From positions 22,224,480-22,288,479 of the forward strand of contig OY759218.1 in the NCBI GenBank assembly GCA_963662175.1: DNA of 64,000 nt, in the 5' to 3' direction. The DNA comes from Aradus depressus. Its lineage: Eukaryota > Arthropoda > Insecta > Hemiptera > Aradidae. The notes below the pieces were generated by a model that made no database searches, was not told the DNA's origin, and saw only the letters and a list, made by a program, of their open reading frames with translations. Each line of letters starts with the position of its first letter. Position 1 is the first letter of the stretch. Both the position numbers and the translations under genes were made by a program. Below, in pieces: positions 34,713 to 44,954 of this stretch.

Positions 34713-35250
34713 TAAAAAACAAAAAAAATAAAAAAATTTCATTCCTATCGTTAGTTTAACAATACACTCGTTTGTCCGCCTTTCGTTAGGTTAAGAAACT
34801 CGTTACTGTGCTAACTGTACCTAACGAAACTTGGTTTTCTTTGACTTAGTATTTCTCTTCCCCACCCCAAAAACTTGTGGGAATTGCCTAAGCCTTCATA
34901 TCGCCCTCGGTCCAACCCAACGATATGACTGAGAGGGAAGTTTTGAGAAATTGATGAGTTCCCATGGGCATTATGCAAAATCCCCGGAGAAGATTAAGAC
35001 CATTTCTTGGGCATTCTACATTGCAAAAGAGCGACTTAAGTGTGAGCCGATTTGAAAAGTTCCCCCAAACTCGATATATAAAAGACAGCTGCCGGATTTT
35101 AGATGATATTCAAATTAATTTAATTAAACATGCTTCTTTGCCAGTTTGGGATCTTCCCAATTAAACTGAAGGAAGACCCTCAAAACTCGATCTCAACTTT
35201 AACTTGAAATTCTTATCAAACTTTAAAAGGAAAATTATTTATATTTTATA
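34713..35250. other. Stretch with no recognised feature
   Basis: No repeat family or reading frame that I recognise. Confidence 0.45.
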
Positions 35251-35252
35251 CT

Positions 35253-35310
35253 AGCTGGTTACCCGGCGTTGTGCTAACAACTCAATCAGTGAAGCCCCCC
35301 CTCTCATGTG
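35253..35310 (-). mobile_element. Helitron 3' end fragment
   Basis: On the minus strand the sequence reads ACAACGCCGGGTAACCAGCTAG followed by T: the conserved GCAAC-CCGGG-CTAG layout of the Helitron 3' end. The hairpin's first arm is lost and no 5' end is visible nearby. Confidence 0.5.
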
Positions 35311-35334
35311 AGCTAGCATAATAATAGAAATATT

Positions 35335-35600
35335 TATTTCCGTTAAGCCTCAACATGGTAATAGGATACGTAGTAGCTTATAAATTTAATACATAAACAG
35401 CTATTAACTCTTAGTCTGACATAAATTTGATTAGTAATAACAATACTATTAAAAAATAAAATGAATAAATAAATACTAGAAAATATAAATACAAGAATAA
35501 TAATATTAATAAATGCAGTAAATAGTTTTTAATTTAATTAAAATTAAGATAATAATTTTTAATAACTCTTTCGGAAGTGTCTTGATGAAGGGACGTAAGA
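35335..35600 (-). mobile_element. TTA-tailed retroposon
   Basis: Minus-strand copy with AACATGGTAATAGGATACGT, ACATAAACAGCTATTAACTC and AATTAAGATAATAATTTTTA. Confidence 0.6.
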
Positions 35601-35689
35601 ACGGCGTGGGAAAGTCATAAGTGCTAAATATAGAAAAGGGAAAGAAAACAAAGTAACAATTTATAATAAAAAATATAAATAAAAAAATA

Positions 35690-35937
35690 AATAAATAAAA
35701 CAAAATTAAAAAAAAAAAAATAAAATAAATTAGTATATAGGTAATAATAAGTAATGATTAAACAAAATAAAACAAAATAAAACAAAATTAAAAAAAAAAT
35801 AAAATAAAATAAATTAGTATATAGGTAATAATAAGTAATGATTAAACAAAATAAAACAAATTAAAAAAAAAATTAAATAAAATAAATTAGTATATAGGTA
35901 ATAATAAGTAATGATTAAACAAAATAAAACAGAACTT
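35690..35937. repeat. Three tandem AT-rich copies
   Basis: ATTAGTATATAGGTAATAAT recurs at about 35729, 35813 and 35886. Spacing differs because of A-run lengths. Confidence 0.85.
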
Positions 35938-36017
35938 AAATGAGGATATCAGTGAAGGAACTCTGCCAATAAAATAAAAATGAAAGCTATGTATCAAATA
36001 ATTTGAAGTGATTTGTA

Positions 36018-36094
36018 TTTGATCTGATTCGATTTTAGCCGTAATCAGAAAAAAATTGAGACCACTTCCCTTCGGGGCCTAAGTACATTTTACA
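36018..36094 (+). repeat. 77-bp direct repeat, left copy
   Basis: Same length as 36834-36910 with two mismatches. The pair brackets the Gypsy fragment and belongs to the TATAAGGAAGTA dispersed repeat. Confidence 0.85.
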
Positions 36095-36833
36095 GCCATC
36101 ATTATCCTCAAAGCAATGGTCTTGCAGAAAAATACGTGGGGATTGTCAAAGCCATGCTAAAAAAATGCCAGGTTAGCGGCCAAGATTTTAATTTGTACCT
36201 TTTAAACTACAGAAGCCCACCAGTGGCAGGTTTGAGTTGTTCTCCATCTCAATTATTAATGTGTAGATCCATAAGAACCAAATTACCAATTCGCAATGAT
36301 GACCTTTTCCCAAAGGTTCCTGTACATAATAATTTTCGTGGTGCACAGAAAGATAAGCAGAAATATGTTTATAATAAAGGTTTTAAAATCCCTGATAATT
36401 TTGTTGCACAAGAACCTGTGCTGGTTCAAAATCCATTTACTAAAGTATGGGCTCGGGGGTATATAGTTAAAAAAATTAGATTTTCGATCTTATACAATCG
36501 ATCTCAATGGTAAAAGGTATAGAAGAAATTCTAGGTTCATTAGAAAATTTAAGGAACCACTAATGTCTGAAACAAATTTAAATAGGGATAATGTATATTG
36601 TAAACCCGAGTTAGCTGAATTTAATGATGATGATTTAGAGTGTAATGGGAATTGTGACCACGAATTAAATGACACGATTAATGATGATAATAGTGTACCT
36701 ACAACTAGTGATATTAGTGTTGCGAATAGGCCTGACGGTTACCAAACTAGAGCAGGACGAGTGGAGTGGCTAGACGGCCTAACAGGTTTCAGTAAAGTTT
36801 TAAGTATCTGGCTAAGAATAATTGTAATAATAA
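36091..36833 (+). pseudogene. Ty3/Gypsy pol fragment: integrase C-terminal region
   Basis: The frame from 36091 reads HHYPQSNGLAEKYVGIVKAM, then LLNYRSPPVAGLSCSPSQLL, then RTKLP: the end of the integrase core and what follows it in Ty3/Gypsy pol. HYPQSNG is close to the catalytic-core end and the third acidic residue is expected at the E of AEK. A frameshift near 36475 moves the frame to NGKRYRRNSRFIRKF, a usual Gypsy C-terminal block, and then to YQTRAGR near 36750. No LTRs, protease or RT are present. It is a dead fragment. Confidence 0.8.
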
Positions 36834-36910
36834 TTTGATCTGATTGGATTTTAGCCGTAATCAGAAAAAAATTGAGACCACTTCACTTCGGGGCCTAAGT
36901 ACATTTTACA
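36834..36910 (+). repeat. 77-bp direct repeat, right copy
   Basis: See the left copy at 36018. After 36910 the host repeat continues with ATACCGCCTATATTTATG. Confidence 0.85.
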
Positions 36911-37222
36911 AAATACCGCCTATATTTATGTCCTAATCAAAAATCTATTCAAATAAAAGTTGCAAAAAAACAGAAAGACACTATCTTGAATACGATTTTT
37001 CGCAGGTGGGCCCGGTTTGTGAGATGTATGCCGAAAACCGTCCTGAAATGTCCTTTTGAAACACATATGTTTAGACGTTTATTTGATTTACCGAAAACGG
37101 TTAGTCCTATCGAAAATTTGGTTCGTGTAAATCGTAGGTTATTAATGATTAATAGAGTCGACAGTATCTTTTCAATGTAGAAGGAATTCGGTTCTGCCGT
37201 GTAAATGAAAAATTCAAAATTT

Positions 37223-37263
37223 GGCCAACGTTTCGAAAACTATTTATTTCCTTCTTCAGGGCC
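37223..37263 (-). ncRNA. Hammerhead-like motif, left arm
   Basis: On the minus strand: GGCC, CTGAAGA, an A, hairpin GGAAA...TTTTC, GAAAC, GTT, GGCC. The core boxes CUGANGA and GAAA are both canonical and GGCC/GGCC can form stem I. There is one extra A before stem II and stem III has no loop. The mirror copy is at 38086-38126 on the plus strand (GCT instead of GTT). Activity unproven. Confidence 0.4.
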
Positions 37264-37289
37264 TTATAATGACTTGAGTAGAAATGTTA

Positions 37290-38069
37290 TGGCTCCTCTA
37301 CACTATGGCTCATTGTGGGCCATCATGATGGTCACCATTATCATGGCCCATTATGATGGCCTGAATGGACGCATCCACGCAGTGGTCCATCTAGATGGAC
37401 CATTCTAGATGTGCATGAATGGGCCATGGTGAATTTATAATTTCAAGAAGTTGCCTAGTAACTAGTATGGAGGTCGAGGAAATCGCGGCGGTGGCTTTGT
37501 GTTTGGCCAACACGTATAATTATTACGTACACATAGTTACACAAAAAGTTTGCTCTCTGTGCTGGCTGTGGGCTCTCCGGGGGTTGTTGGCTTTGTGATG
37601 GTCCGGGTTGTTGTGTACTTAAATGTCTCTTCTGGAACCCAATTTATTTATTTCTTCGATTTTGCCATGATTAATAATAAACAGCTATTTCTTGTTATAG
37701 AAAACTAATTATTTCAAAAAACGAATATTTCAATAAACTAATACCTCAATAAACTAAATATTTCGTTATAATTAAATAATAATAATTACTAAAATCAGTG
37801 TTATCATGACAACAAGCAGCAGGCACTGATAAGCGTGCGATAAAGGAAATAATGATGGCCCATGGTGTGGACATGCCACTTTAGCCACTGCGCAGCTTAC
37901 TTGCGCATGCTGGCCTCTTTTGATGTGTGTAGTCGGACCGCTCCCAACGCCATCCATGGCCATCACCATCTCCATCATCCACTACTTAGGCCACTACAGG
38001 CCATCTACCCCTCTACACAATGGTGATGGCTCACAGTGGCTCAAGATGGGCCATAGTGTAGAGGAGCCA
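37290..38069 (+). mobile_element. PIF/Harbinger-type MITE with TTA TSD
   Basis: Inverted termini TGGCTCCTCTACACTATGGC and its complement at the right end, flanked by TTA at 37287-37289 and 38070-38072. Subterminal regions repeat ATGGCCCAT-like motifs. Contains a 43-codon frame. Confidence 0.7.
37467..37598 (+). pseudogene. 43-residue frame inside the Harbinger MITE
   Basis: Starts MEVEEIAAVALCLANTYNYY and ends at TGA. An acidic, alanine-rich start like this is seen at the N-terminus of some Harbinger transposases, which would fit its position, but no catalytic motif is present. Treat as a possible remnant only. Confidence 0.3.
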
Positions 38070-38085
38070 TTACAAGTCATTATAA

Positions 38086-38126
38086 GGCCCTGAAGAAGGA
38101 AATAAATAGTTTTCGAAACGCTGGCC
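38086..38126 (+). ncRNA. Hammerhead-like motif, right arm
   Basis: Mirror copy of 37223-37263: GGCC, CTGAAGA, hairpin, GAAAC, GCT, GGCC. GCT in place of GTT would replace the required U before the cleavage base. Confidence 0.35.
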
Positions 38127-38349
38127 AAATTTTGAATTTTTCATTTACACGACAGAACCTCGAATTCATTCTATATCGTAGGTTATTAAATTTCCAATCA
38201 CTGATGTTTCTTAGATTTGAGATAGTACCAATTAATTATCTATTAATTAACTAATTAATCCCAAAAATGAAAACCAGTAATGCGAGTATGAAATGATTTT
38301 GGGAGGGGGGAAGAATGAGAGTGATGTGTACAAAAGTGATGGGTATAAG

Positions 38350-39022
38350 CAGTGCTGGATTACCCAATAGGCCGGACTAGGCCATGGCCTGGGGCCCCCG
38401 TCGATGAAAGGCCCCCGTAAAAATCGAAAATGGATTCACACTTATGTTAAATCGTTTCCATCAAAACCCCAGTTCACTCATTCTGAACTTAAACGAAATT
38501 TTGATTCGAGATAATCTTGCAACTGTTTTTCCAAACGTTGAAATTGCTCTTCGCATTTTTTTATCGCTCATGATAACAAATTGTTCTGCAGAGCGCTCTT
38601 TTTCAAAATTAAAACGAATCAAAAGCGAGCAAAGAAGCATTATGCATCAAGAACGATTAGACATGCTGAGTTTGATGTTCATTGAATCAGATGATCGTCG
38701 TCAAATTGATTTTGAAGACATCATCAATGATTTTAGCGACCTCAAGTGTAGAAAGAAAGATTTTTGAAGACAAATCTTATATCAACGTTTATATTATAAA
38801 TTGATATTGTTTATAACATGTTTTTGTAATTTTAGTTCTGAAAAGAATATATACTTTAACAAAAAATAAAATTTATTTCATGTTTATACCTTAGAAATAA
38901 TATAAATCCATTGTTAAATGCATATAAATGCATAAATAAACATTTTATTGAAGTTTGTAAAAAAAGGGGGGGCCCAAAAATTTTAAGGACCTAGGGCCTC
39001 CTATTCGCTTAATCCGGCACTG
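38350..39022 (+). mobile_element. Short hAT element, complete, 673 bp
   Basis: Termini CAGTGCTGGATTACCC and TTAATCCGGCACTG, flanked by a perfect 8-bp TSD (GGTATAAG) at 38342-38349 and 39023-39030. The only coding content is a 107-residue hATC frame. Sister copy at 61312-61982. Confidence 0.9.
38444..38767 (+). CDS. hATC dimerisation domain-only protein (hAT-derived)
   Basis: Opens with ATG (MLNRFHQNPSS) and runs 107 residues to TGA. It holds NVEIALRIFLSLMITNCSAE and RSFSKLKRIKSEQRSIMHQE, the hATC dimerisation pattern, and DLKCRKKDF at the end. Full hAT transposases are usually 500-700 residues; BED finger and catalytic domain are absent. In a transposon, a dimerisation domain alone could bind a full transposase, but expression is not shown. 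A second copy at 61568-61888 has kept the frame open (106 residues) in a separate insertion, which is either youth or selection. Confidence 0.6.
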   Translation: MLNRFHQNPSSLILNLNEILIRDNLATVFPNVEIALRIFLSLMITNCSAERSFSKLKRIKSEQRSIMHQERLDMLSLMFIESDDRRQIDFEDIINDFSDLKCRKKDF

Positions 39023-39464
39023 GGTATAAGAAAGTTCTGTTATGGTCACATCACTTTCGTTGTTATTGACGATGGCTAAGTCCTAAGATGGTTTGTTTAC
39101 CTCGCTACTGTGTCTGAGATGATATGAGAGGATGTGGTGTGGCTCTGGACTCTGAACTCTGAACTAGAGGGATTGAAGGACTGGTTTAGCATGTTTCCCT
39201 CCTCTCTTGGGAGATTCACAATCAGATAGCCGGGACTACATCTCCCTACAGGAGCCCAGCCCATCCTGACGAGATCCTGTCCCAAGAGACACACCAGTCC
39301 CAACTTCACATTCCTCAAATCTTTAATGAACTCACATCTTTGGGAATATAGTGAATCAACAACAATGTACTTATCTAGCTCTCATTACCCATATAAAGAG
39401 AACTGAATGTCTAATAATCCCATTCCTTCAAAAACAATGTCCGCTATCTAGGTCTTCTACATGG

Positions 39465-39535
39465 AAACCCCACATGAGACTGAAAAGACAAGAAGTGAAT
39501 AGATGCTACAAACTGTTATCAAGACTAGGTTCCAA
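39465..39535 (+). pseudogene. Jockey-like LINE relic
   Basis: Encodes STWKPHMRLKRQEVNRCYKL, close to LTWNPHKRLKRQELNRRYGL in the Jockey fragment at 8194. About 24 codons only. Confidence 0.6.
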
Positions 39536-39877
39536 AAAAATGGTTATGTGGGCTAGGGCAAGAAGTAAATAATTATCTAAAATATGATCTGAATCATATA
39601 ATATGAAGAAAATAGCAGATAATGAATAAATGAGTGAATACATTATTGAATACAAATACAAGAAAAACAACAATAAATATAGGGAGGAGAAAAATAAATG
39701 ATATGATTACATGTATTTTTAAAGATACAAAAAAAAAAGTCTTAAGAAATAAAACATACAAAAATAAAAATAAATATTTCTGTTTCTTAGGCTTCTCTGT
39801 TGGTTACTTTTTCCAGAGGTGTCTTCCATCAAAATTTGGATGTTGGGTGGGTAAGGGCAAGAAGAGGTAAATAAAAT

Positions 39878-40219
39878 AGGTTAGGTTTTATGACTCATGC
39901 CCGGGCTTTAACTACAAGGTCATATCGCCTACTACCAGAGCGCTCTATCGTCACTCTGGTGGACATGAGCCCGACTCTACTGTGGGAGTCCTAAATTTTG
40001 CCTACCCTAAATTTTTATTCCCCTAGGGCAGGGGTCTTTAACGAGTACCTGACATCGTACAGGCTCGGGACCATCGCTTAACGTCCCATCCGAAGGACGG
40101 CGTGCTTAAGTTTATTTTACCTCCCAGATAAAATACACTAAGGGCCTCGGTCGGGCTACGAACCCACAACCTTGAGCTCAGAAGTCAAGCACGCATACCA
40201 CTGAGCTACCGGCGCCCTC
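39878..40219 (-). mobile_element. SINE-1, full length
   Basis: Runs from AGGTTAGGTTTTATGACTCA to the head end GAGCTACCGGCGCCCTC. Box A and box B are both recognisable on the minus strand. AATAAAATA-like text on both sides is a probable TSD. Confidence 0.9.
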
Positions 40220-40239
40220 TAATAAAATATATTGGTTCT

Positions 40240-40440
40240 TTTATTTCCCCAGCTAAACGATGTATAGGGAGAGTTACGTAATCAGTCAGGAATTTGATGT
40301 TCAGTTTTAACCGGAATTTCATGCTTTCCGACGCCCTTATTCAAAAAATGTCTGTGTCTGTGAAAACGGTAATTCCCGATAGAATGAATGTATCAACACG
40401 AAATTCTATATGTGGGCCCAGAACCCCATAATAATAAATT
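40240..40440 (+). repeat. ACTTCCCC dispersed repeat
   Basis: Starts TTTCCCCAGCTAAACGATGT and holds GAATTTCATGCTTTCCGACG and CGATAGAATGAATGTATCAA. Confidence 0.65.
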
Positions 40441-40703
40441 TATTTTCATTAAAGTACTGCCCCTGCGCGAATTAGTTAACAAAGTTTCTGCGTTCCCTAT
40501 GAATGCAGTCTACCGATTTGTTTGAAAATAATAATAATAATAATAATAATTTCCGTTAACTATAACATGGTAATAGAATACATCAGAAGAATGTATACGT
40601 TAAGATAGCTTATAAATTAGATACATAAACAGATATTAACTCTTAGCGTTTGTCACACATGGATTAAAATTAACAATACTAAAAAATCAAATGAAATGAA
40701 TAA

Positions 40704-41136
40704 TTTTTTTTTTTTTTTTTCTTTTGGCCTCGGCAGACACCACACTAGCCATTGCTATTCTTAAAACTACACTTAAAAGATTATTCTGCCAAAGACGGGA
40801 TACTGGAGGGAGGAGCCCAGACAGAGGGCCCAAGCAAGCGGCCCCAGCCAAGCCGGGGGACAGCCGGAGGCACCGCCGGACCACATCACCCAAAACAATA
40901 CTCATAGTCCGACCAGTGACTGGAGTGGAGGCTCCTGAAGGAAGGTCTGCATGTAGTGCCAGCCATCCAGACCTTCGGAGCACCTGGGTCTATAGACCAG
41001 TGCCCCCCACAGGGCTTCTCTCTGGGTATGATATTTGGTACATGTAAGTACAATGTGCTCCAGGTTCTCCTCCACCTGGCACAGTGGGCTGTCTGCCTTG
41101 CCTATCCTAAAGAGATACGTTCCACAGATCCCTTGG
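40704..41136 (-). mobile_element. 5'-truncated LINE inserted in the TTA-tailed retroposon
   Basis: The T run at 40704-40720 is its poly(A) tail. A 7-bp direct repeat (TGAATAA) at 40697-40703 and 41137-41143 is a likely TSD. The inside encodes an ORF2 end and a GC-richer 3' UTR. Confidence 0.75.
40902..41136 (-). pseudogene. LINE ORF2 C-terminal fragment
   Basis: Frame reads GTYLFRIGKADSPLCQVEEN, then LEHIVLTCTKYHTQREALWG. YLFRIGK followed by a Cys-His knuckle is typical of the ORF2 C-terminus of R1-related LINEs. The second knuckle cysteine is replaced by valine (LCQV). It runs to the family's stop codon; the RT domain is missing through 5' truncation. Different sequence from the fragment at 1305. 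Confidence 0.65.
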
Positions 41137-41336
41137 TGAATAAATAAATACTTGAAAATACGAGTACACAAATAATAATATTAATTAATACAGTAGATAA
41201 TTTTTTTAATTAAATTAAAATAATAATTTGTTTTATAACTTTTCCGGAAGTGTTTTTTTCACGACGACATTTTGGGAAGTTCTTTAGGTCACAATGTGCG
41301 AAATATAGAAAAGAGAAAGAAAACAATAACAATTAT

Positions 41337-41338
<2 letters not shown>

Positions 41339-41406
<68 letters not shown>
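41339..41406. repeat. (AT)n microsatellite
   Basis: Pure TA run; it keeps a tyrosine-isoleucine frame open by chance. Confidence 0.95.
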
Positions 41407-41408
<2 letters not shown>

Positions 41409-41681
41409 TAAATGAAAAAAGAAATTGGAATAAATAAAATGGTAATAAAATAAATGAAAAAGAAAAACAAGAAAAATAATAAGAACGACACATTGATTTT
41501 CAGCGGAATCGGCCGAAGGGAAGGGTTCGATAGCTCTAGCTTTTCCCCACTAGAGCTATGTATGTCCGGACCCGGGGGTTGAGCTTTTGAATAACACCTC
41601 GCTCGATCTTCTAGCTCTAAGTTGATAGTTGAACTTTCGAAAGCTCTAGTTTGTCTCCAGTGAGCTTTTCCAGGTACGTCC

Positions 41682-41709
41682 GGTCCCCCCCCCCCCCCCC
41701 CCCCCCCCC
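41682..41709. repeat. Poly(C) run
   Basis: A run of nearly 30 C. Nearby 41530-41670 holds two imperfect copies of GAGCTTTTCC- and TACGTCCGG-containing text. Confidence 0.9.
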
Positions 41710-41924
41710 TGAAACTTTTGCCCCTTGTTTGGAAAGAGCCCCCTCTGCCACCTACAAGACACTCGGTCAGGATGTCCCCCCCTAATCAGGAGGAACCTTC
41801 AACTTCTAACTTGGCACCCTCAAATGTCAGTGAAACACCTTCCAACTTCTACCCATTGAGAACCTAAGTCTAATTGTAACCGCTAGAACGCCCTTTATTT
41901 GTGTACTTTTTTCGTTCTTCCTCA

Positions 41925-42053
41925 GCTTTACGTAGAATAGGAGAAGTTATGTAATCGGTCTGAAATTTGATTTTTAGTGTTTATCAGAATTTCATGTTTT
42001 TCGATTCCCTGAATCCGAAAAAAAAAAAAAAGGTTTTTCTGTGTGTACGACAA
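41925..42053 (+). repeat. ACTTCCCC dispersed repeat, split by a Helitron
   Basis: Holds GTTATGTAATCGGTCTGAAA and AGAATTTCATG. It resumes at 42578 with ATAAAATGAATATATCGAT. Confidence 0.65.
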
Positions 42054-42577
42054 TCATATATATAAAGCTGAAAATGTCTGTGCGTTGTACCGCTATAACT
42101 CACGAACGGCTTGATGGATTTGATTAATTTTTTTAAAAATTTGTTCGTCATCGTCTGTGGAAGGTTATAGGCGTATTAGTACCTCAATATCTGGTCCATC
42201 CCAGCATCCACCCACGCACTCTTTGTAACTCAAAAACCACTGCAATGATTAATGAGGAATCTTTTTGAATAGATAAGTTTTATCTACCGGAAGGTTAAGG
42301 TCTATTTTTTAATCAACCCCTGGTCCATCCCAGCATCCACTCACGCAATCTTTGTAACTCGAAAACCATTGCAACGATTAATGAGAAATATTTTTGAATA
42401 AATTAGTTTTAGGTCCAAAGCTAGCGTTACTACAGTTGAAGGACTATAAGCCTTATTCCGTATGAATAATTGAAAATTATAACATCATGAATGTACTGTC
42501 GAGGAACTGAATAGCCTTATTGGAGATATTGGGAGAAAAGTCAAAGTTCCCCGGGCAACGCCGGGTATTACTGCTAG
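42054..42577 (+). mobile_element. Short non-autonomous Helitron, 524 bp
   Basis: 5' end TCATATATATAAAGCTGAAA, preceded by A. 3' hairpin CCCGG-GCAACG-CCGGG and terminal CTAG, followed by T. No target duplication. The leader has GAACGGCTTGATGGATTTG, as in other Helitron leaders. A 120-bp block (TGGTCCATCCCAGCATCCA) occurs twice. The last 155 bp match the 3' end of the large array almost base for base. Confidence 0.88.
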
Positions 42578-42623
42578 TACCTAATAAAATGAATATATCG
42601 ATATGAAATTTGATATGTATATA

Positions 42624-43257
42624 TAGTAGAACCTCTTTAAGTTGAACCTCGATAAGTCCAAAACCTCCATTACTCGAAATCTCAACCCTCTATTAGTCGA
42701 AATAATCAGTGAGTCCCTACAAGCCATTTTGGTACATATTTTCCGTCTATAACTCGAAAAAATAAATTGGACCTCTGTATCTCGAACATAGCAATGTTTT
42801 ATTTTACAACCTTTACAACTAGATTATTTGAAACTTATTACCTCTATAGCTCGAAGAATAATAAGTTACCGACTTTAAGAATTTGCCGACAATGTACACC
42901 ATTGTTTCTTAGAAAACAATTTAGGAGTATACAATAAATAGGATTACCAATTATCTAAAGCAAAAAAAAATTACTGACTTTTTTTAATACCTACGTATAC
43001 CTACTACGTATTTTTTATTTTAAGGATGTTTTGAAATAATGTTGATTTACATATAATAAATATAAATATGTTTGTTACCTCTGTAACTTGAATTTTTATT
43101 TATTTCACCTCTCTAACTCAAAATTAGTTAGTATGAATCTTAACCTCTACAAGTCGAATCAAAATCCGCCTAAGTCGAAATCCTCCATAAGTCGAAAACT
43201 CTATAACTCGAATTTTTTGGCGTATCTCTTGATGTTCGACTTATAGAGGTTCTACTG
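42624..43257. mobile_element. pogo/Tigger-like MITE with TA TSD
   Basis: Inverted termini (C/T)AGTAGAACCTCTTTAAG and GAGGTTCTACTG, flanked by TA. The inside is many short AACTCGAA/TTCGAGTT-type blocks. Nearly the same element lies at 53357. No transposase frame. Confidence 0.8.
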
Positions 43258-43527
43258 TATAACAGACAATTAACTAAACAACTTTTCTAATAGTTACACT
43301 TCTCCCTCTAGACTACGTCCCTGCTTTTGGCATAAACATTTTAAATTAAATTTTTTATTGTATTAATTGCATTCAAGAAAGGAAGGGTATTAAAGAAGTT
43401 ATTGAACTCATTCCAGGTCTACTTTGTGAAAATTCATAATGAACAGGATAAAGGAATATACACACACTAAAGGAATATGAACTCCAAACACTACTTGTCA
43501 ATATTTTCACTTTATTGGTCAAAATTA

Positions 43528-43565
43528 CACGACTATAGTTTCGCCTCTTACGGCATTATCAAGTG
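43528..43565 (-). ncRNA. Hammerhead-like motif, left arm
   Basis: On the minus strand: CAC, TTGATAA, a T, hairpin GCC-GTAAGA-GGC, GAAAC, loop TATA, GTC, GTG. GAAAC-TATA-GTC is the short stem III plus GUC cleavage site seen in Penelope-type hammerheads. The first box has U and A where C3 and G8 are canonical. Confidence 0.35.
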
Positions 43566-43928
43566 AACTAAACAGAGTACTGCTGAACTAACACTATATA
43601 ATTGAACTTAATCCATCGCCGTTGTTAAACCTGAATATTTAAGACAATTTTGAACCTTAAATACATTTAAACTTTAAGTATATGTAGTCAAACTTTATTT
43701 AAAAAGAGATTTTCACATAATAATAATAATGTTTTATACATATATCAATAGATTAAGATTATATTGTTAACTATTCAATTAAGTATTGTGTCATATTTCT
43801 GTTGACTTGAATGTTGTAATGTCTCCATTTTGTATACTATTGTTTACATTTACTTTCTTGTCACATGTCTAATTTATGACTTTGTTTGTCCTGCCTTGTG
43901 TTAGTTCAGCAGTACTCTCTGTTTAGTT

Positions 43929-43966
43929 CACTTGATAATGCCGTAAGAGGCGAAACTATAGTCGTG
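43929..43966 (+). ncRNA. Hammerhead-like motif, right arm
   Basis: Same motif as the left arm, on the plus strand, with CAC/GTG as stem I. AATAAAGT follows shortly after. Confidence 0.35.
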
Positions 43967-44038
43967 TAATTTTGACCAATAAAGTGAAAATATTGACAAG
44001 TAGTGTGTGGAGTTTATATTCCTTTAGTGTGTGTATTA

Positions 44039-44863
44039 GGGTGGTCCTTAAAGTGAAAAAGTTGAAATTTTCAAACGTGCTCCCCCTAGGTCCAAAGAAG
44101 TTCCCAAAAAAAAATGTTTGGCGCCGAAAAAATGAGAAAACATATTGAATAACCCGTCCCCCATCGAGGTTGAATTTTAAATGGGATTTAACATGGGTTT
44201 CAAAGTTTTCTTCAGTCGATCGATTACTGAGCCGTTGATTTCTATCGCTTTAAGGTAGAAAATGGTACTCAGGGGTTTTCGGGGTCGCTGAAGCAGAATA
44301 TGATGTTAAAAACTCATTTTAATACATGCCAGCTGTCAAAAAACCTGTCATTATCATTTACTTTTTTCATAATCACGGTTTTTTGAGTATTATCATTGTC
44401 GACAGCTGTCAAGTGTGAACATTATTTTTAGAAATTGATTAAATATCGAAAAATGTTTTCCTTACATTTTTTTAATCGAAACTAGTAGACATTTTTGTTT
44501 AGAAACTGATAATACTCAAAAAACCGTGATTGTGAAAAAAGTAAATGATAATGACAGGTTTTTTGACAGCTGGCATATATTAAGATGAGTTTTTAACATC
44601 ATATTCTGCTTCACCGACCCCGAAAACCCCTGAGTTCCATTTTCTACCTTAAAGCGATGGAAATCAACGGCTCAGTAATCGATCGACTGAAGAAAACTTT
44701 GAAACCCATGTTAAATCCCATTTAAAATTCAACCTCGATGGGGGACGGGTTATTCAATATGTTTTCTCGTTTTTTCGGCGCCAAAAAATTTTTTTTGGGA
44801 TCTTCTTTGGACCTAGGGGGAGCACGTTTTAAAATTTCAACTTTTTCACTTTAAGAACCACCC
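44039..44863. mobile_element. Palindromic TIR transposon (GGGTGGTCC family)
   Basis: Inverted arms of about 370 bp run from GGGTGGTCCTTAAAGTG inward to CTGTCATTATCATTTAC, with a small centre. TA flanks both ends (44037-44038, 44864-44865). No reading frame of note. It could fold into a very long hairpin. Confidence 0.85.
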
Positions 44864-44954
44864 TAATGTGTATATTCCTTTATCCTGCTCATTAAAGAAG
44901 TTGTTTCCTTTTTGAGTAAACTTTTTTCAAAAAGAGAGAAACAATGTTTATCCA

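Larger units (their letters stand above)
37183..38167. repeat. Foldback element with a Harbinger MITE at its centre
   Basis: Arms 37183-37289 and 38070-38167 are inverted complements with few mismatches, running from GAATTCG through TTTACACG/CGTGTAAA-type text to GCCTTATAATGACTT. Each arm contains a hammerhead-like motif. A MITE separates the arms. Confidence 0.85.
40546..41300 (-). mobile_element. TTA-tailed retroposon, split by a LINE
   Basis: Minus-strand copy with TTCCGTTAACTATAACATGG and ATACATAAACAGATATTAAC. It is interrupted at 40704-41136 by a LINE and resumes at AATACTTGAAAATACGAG. Confidence 0.65.
43438..44893. repeat. Foldback element with a palindromic transposon in its right arm
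   Basis: The left arm (43438-43600) matches the right arm (43893-44036 plus 44866-44893) as an inverted complement: AACAGGATAAAGGAATATAC, CTACTTGTCAATATTTTCAC, CGACTATAGTTTCGCC. ATTAAAGAAGTT occurs just left (43391) and at the right edge (44891), a possible target duplication. Confidence 0.8.

Noticed and set aside
41284..41493. Tyrosine/isoleucine-rich frame
   Set aside because: Translation of an (AT)n microsatellite.
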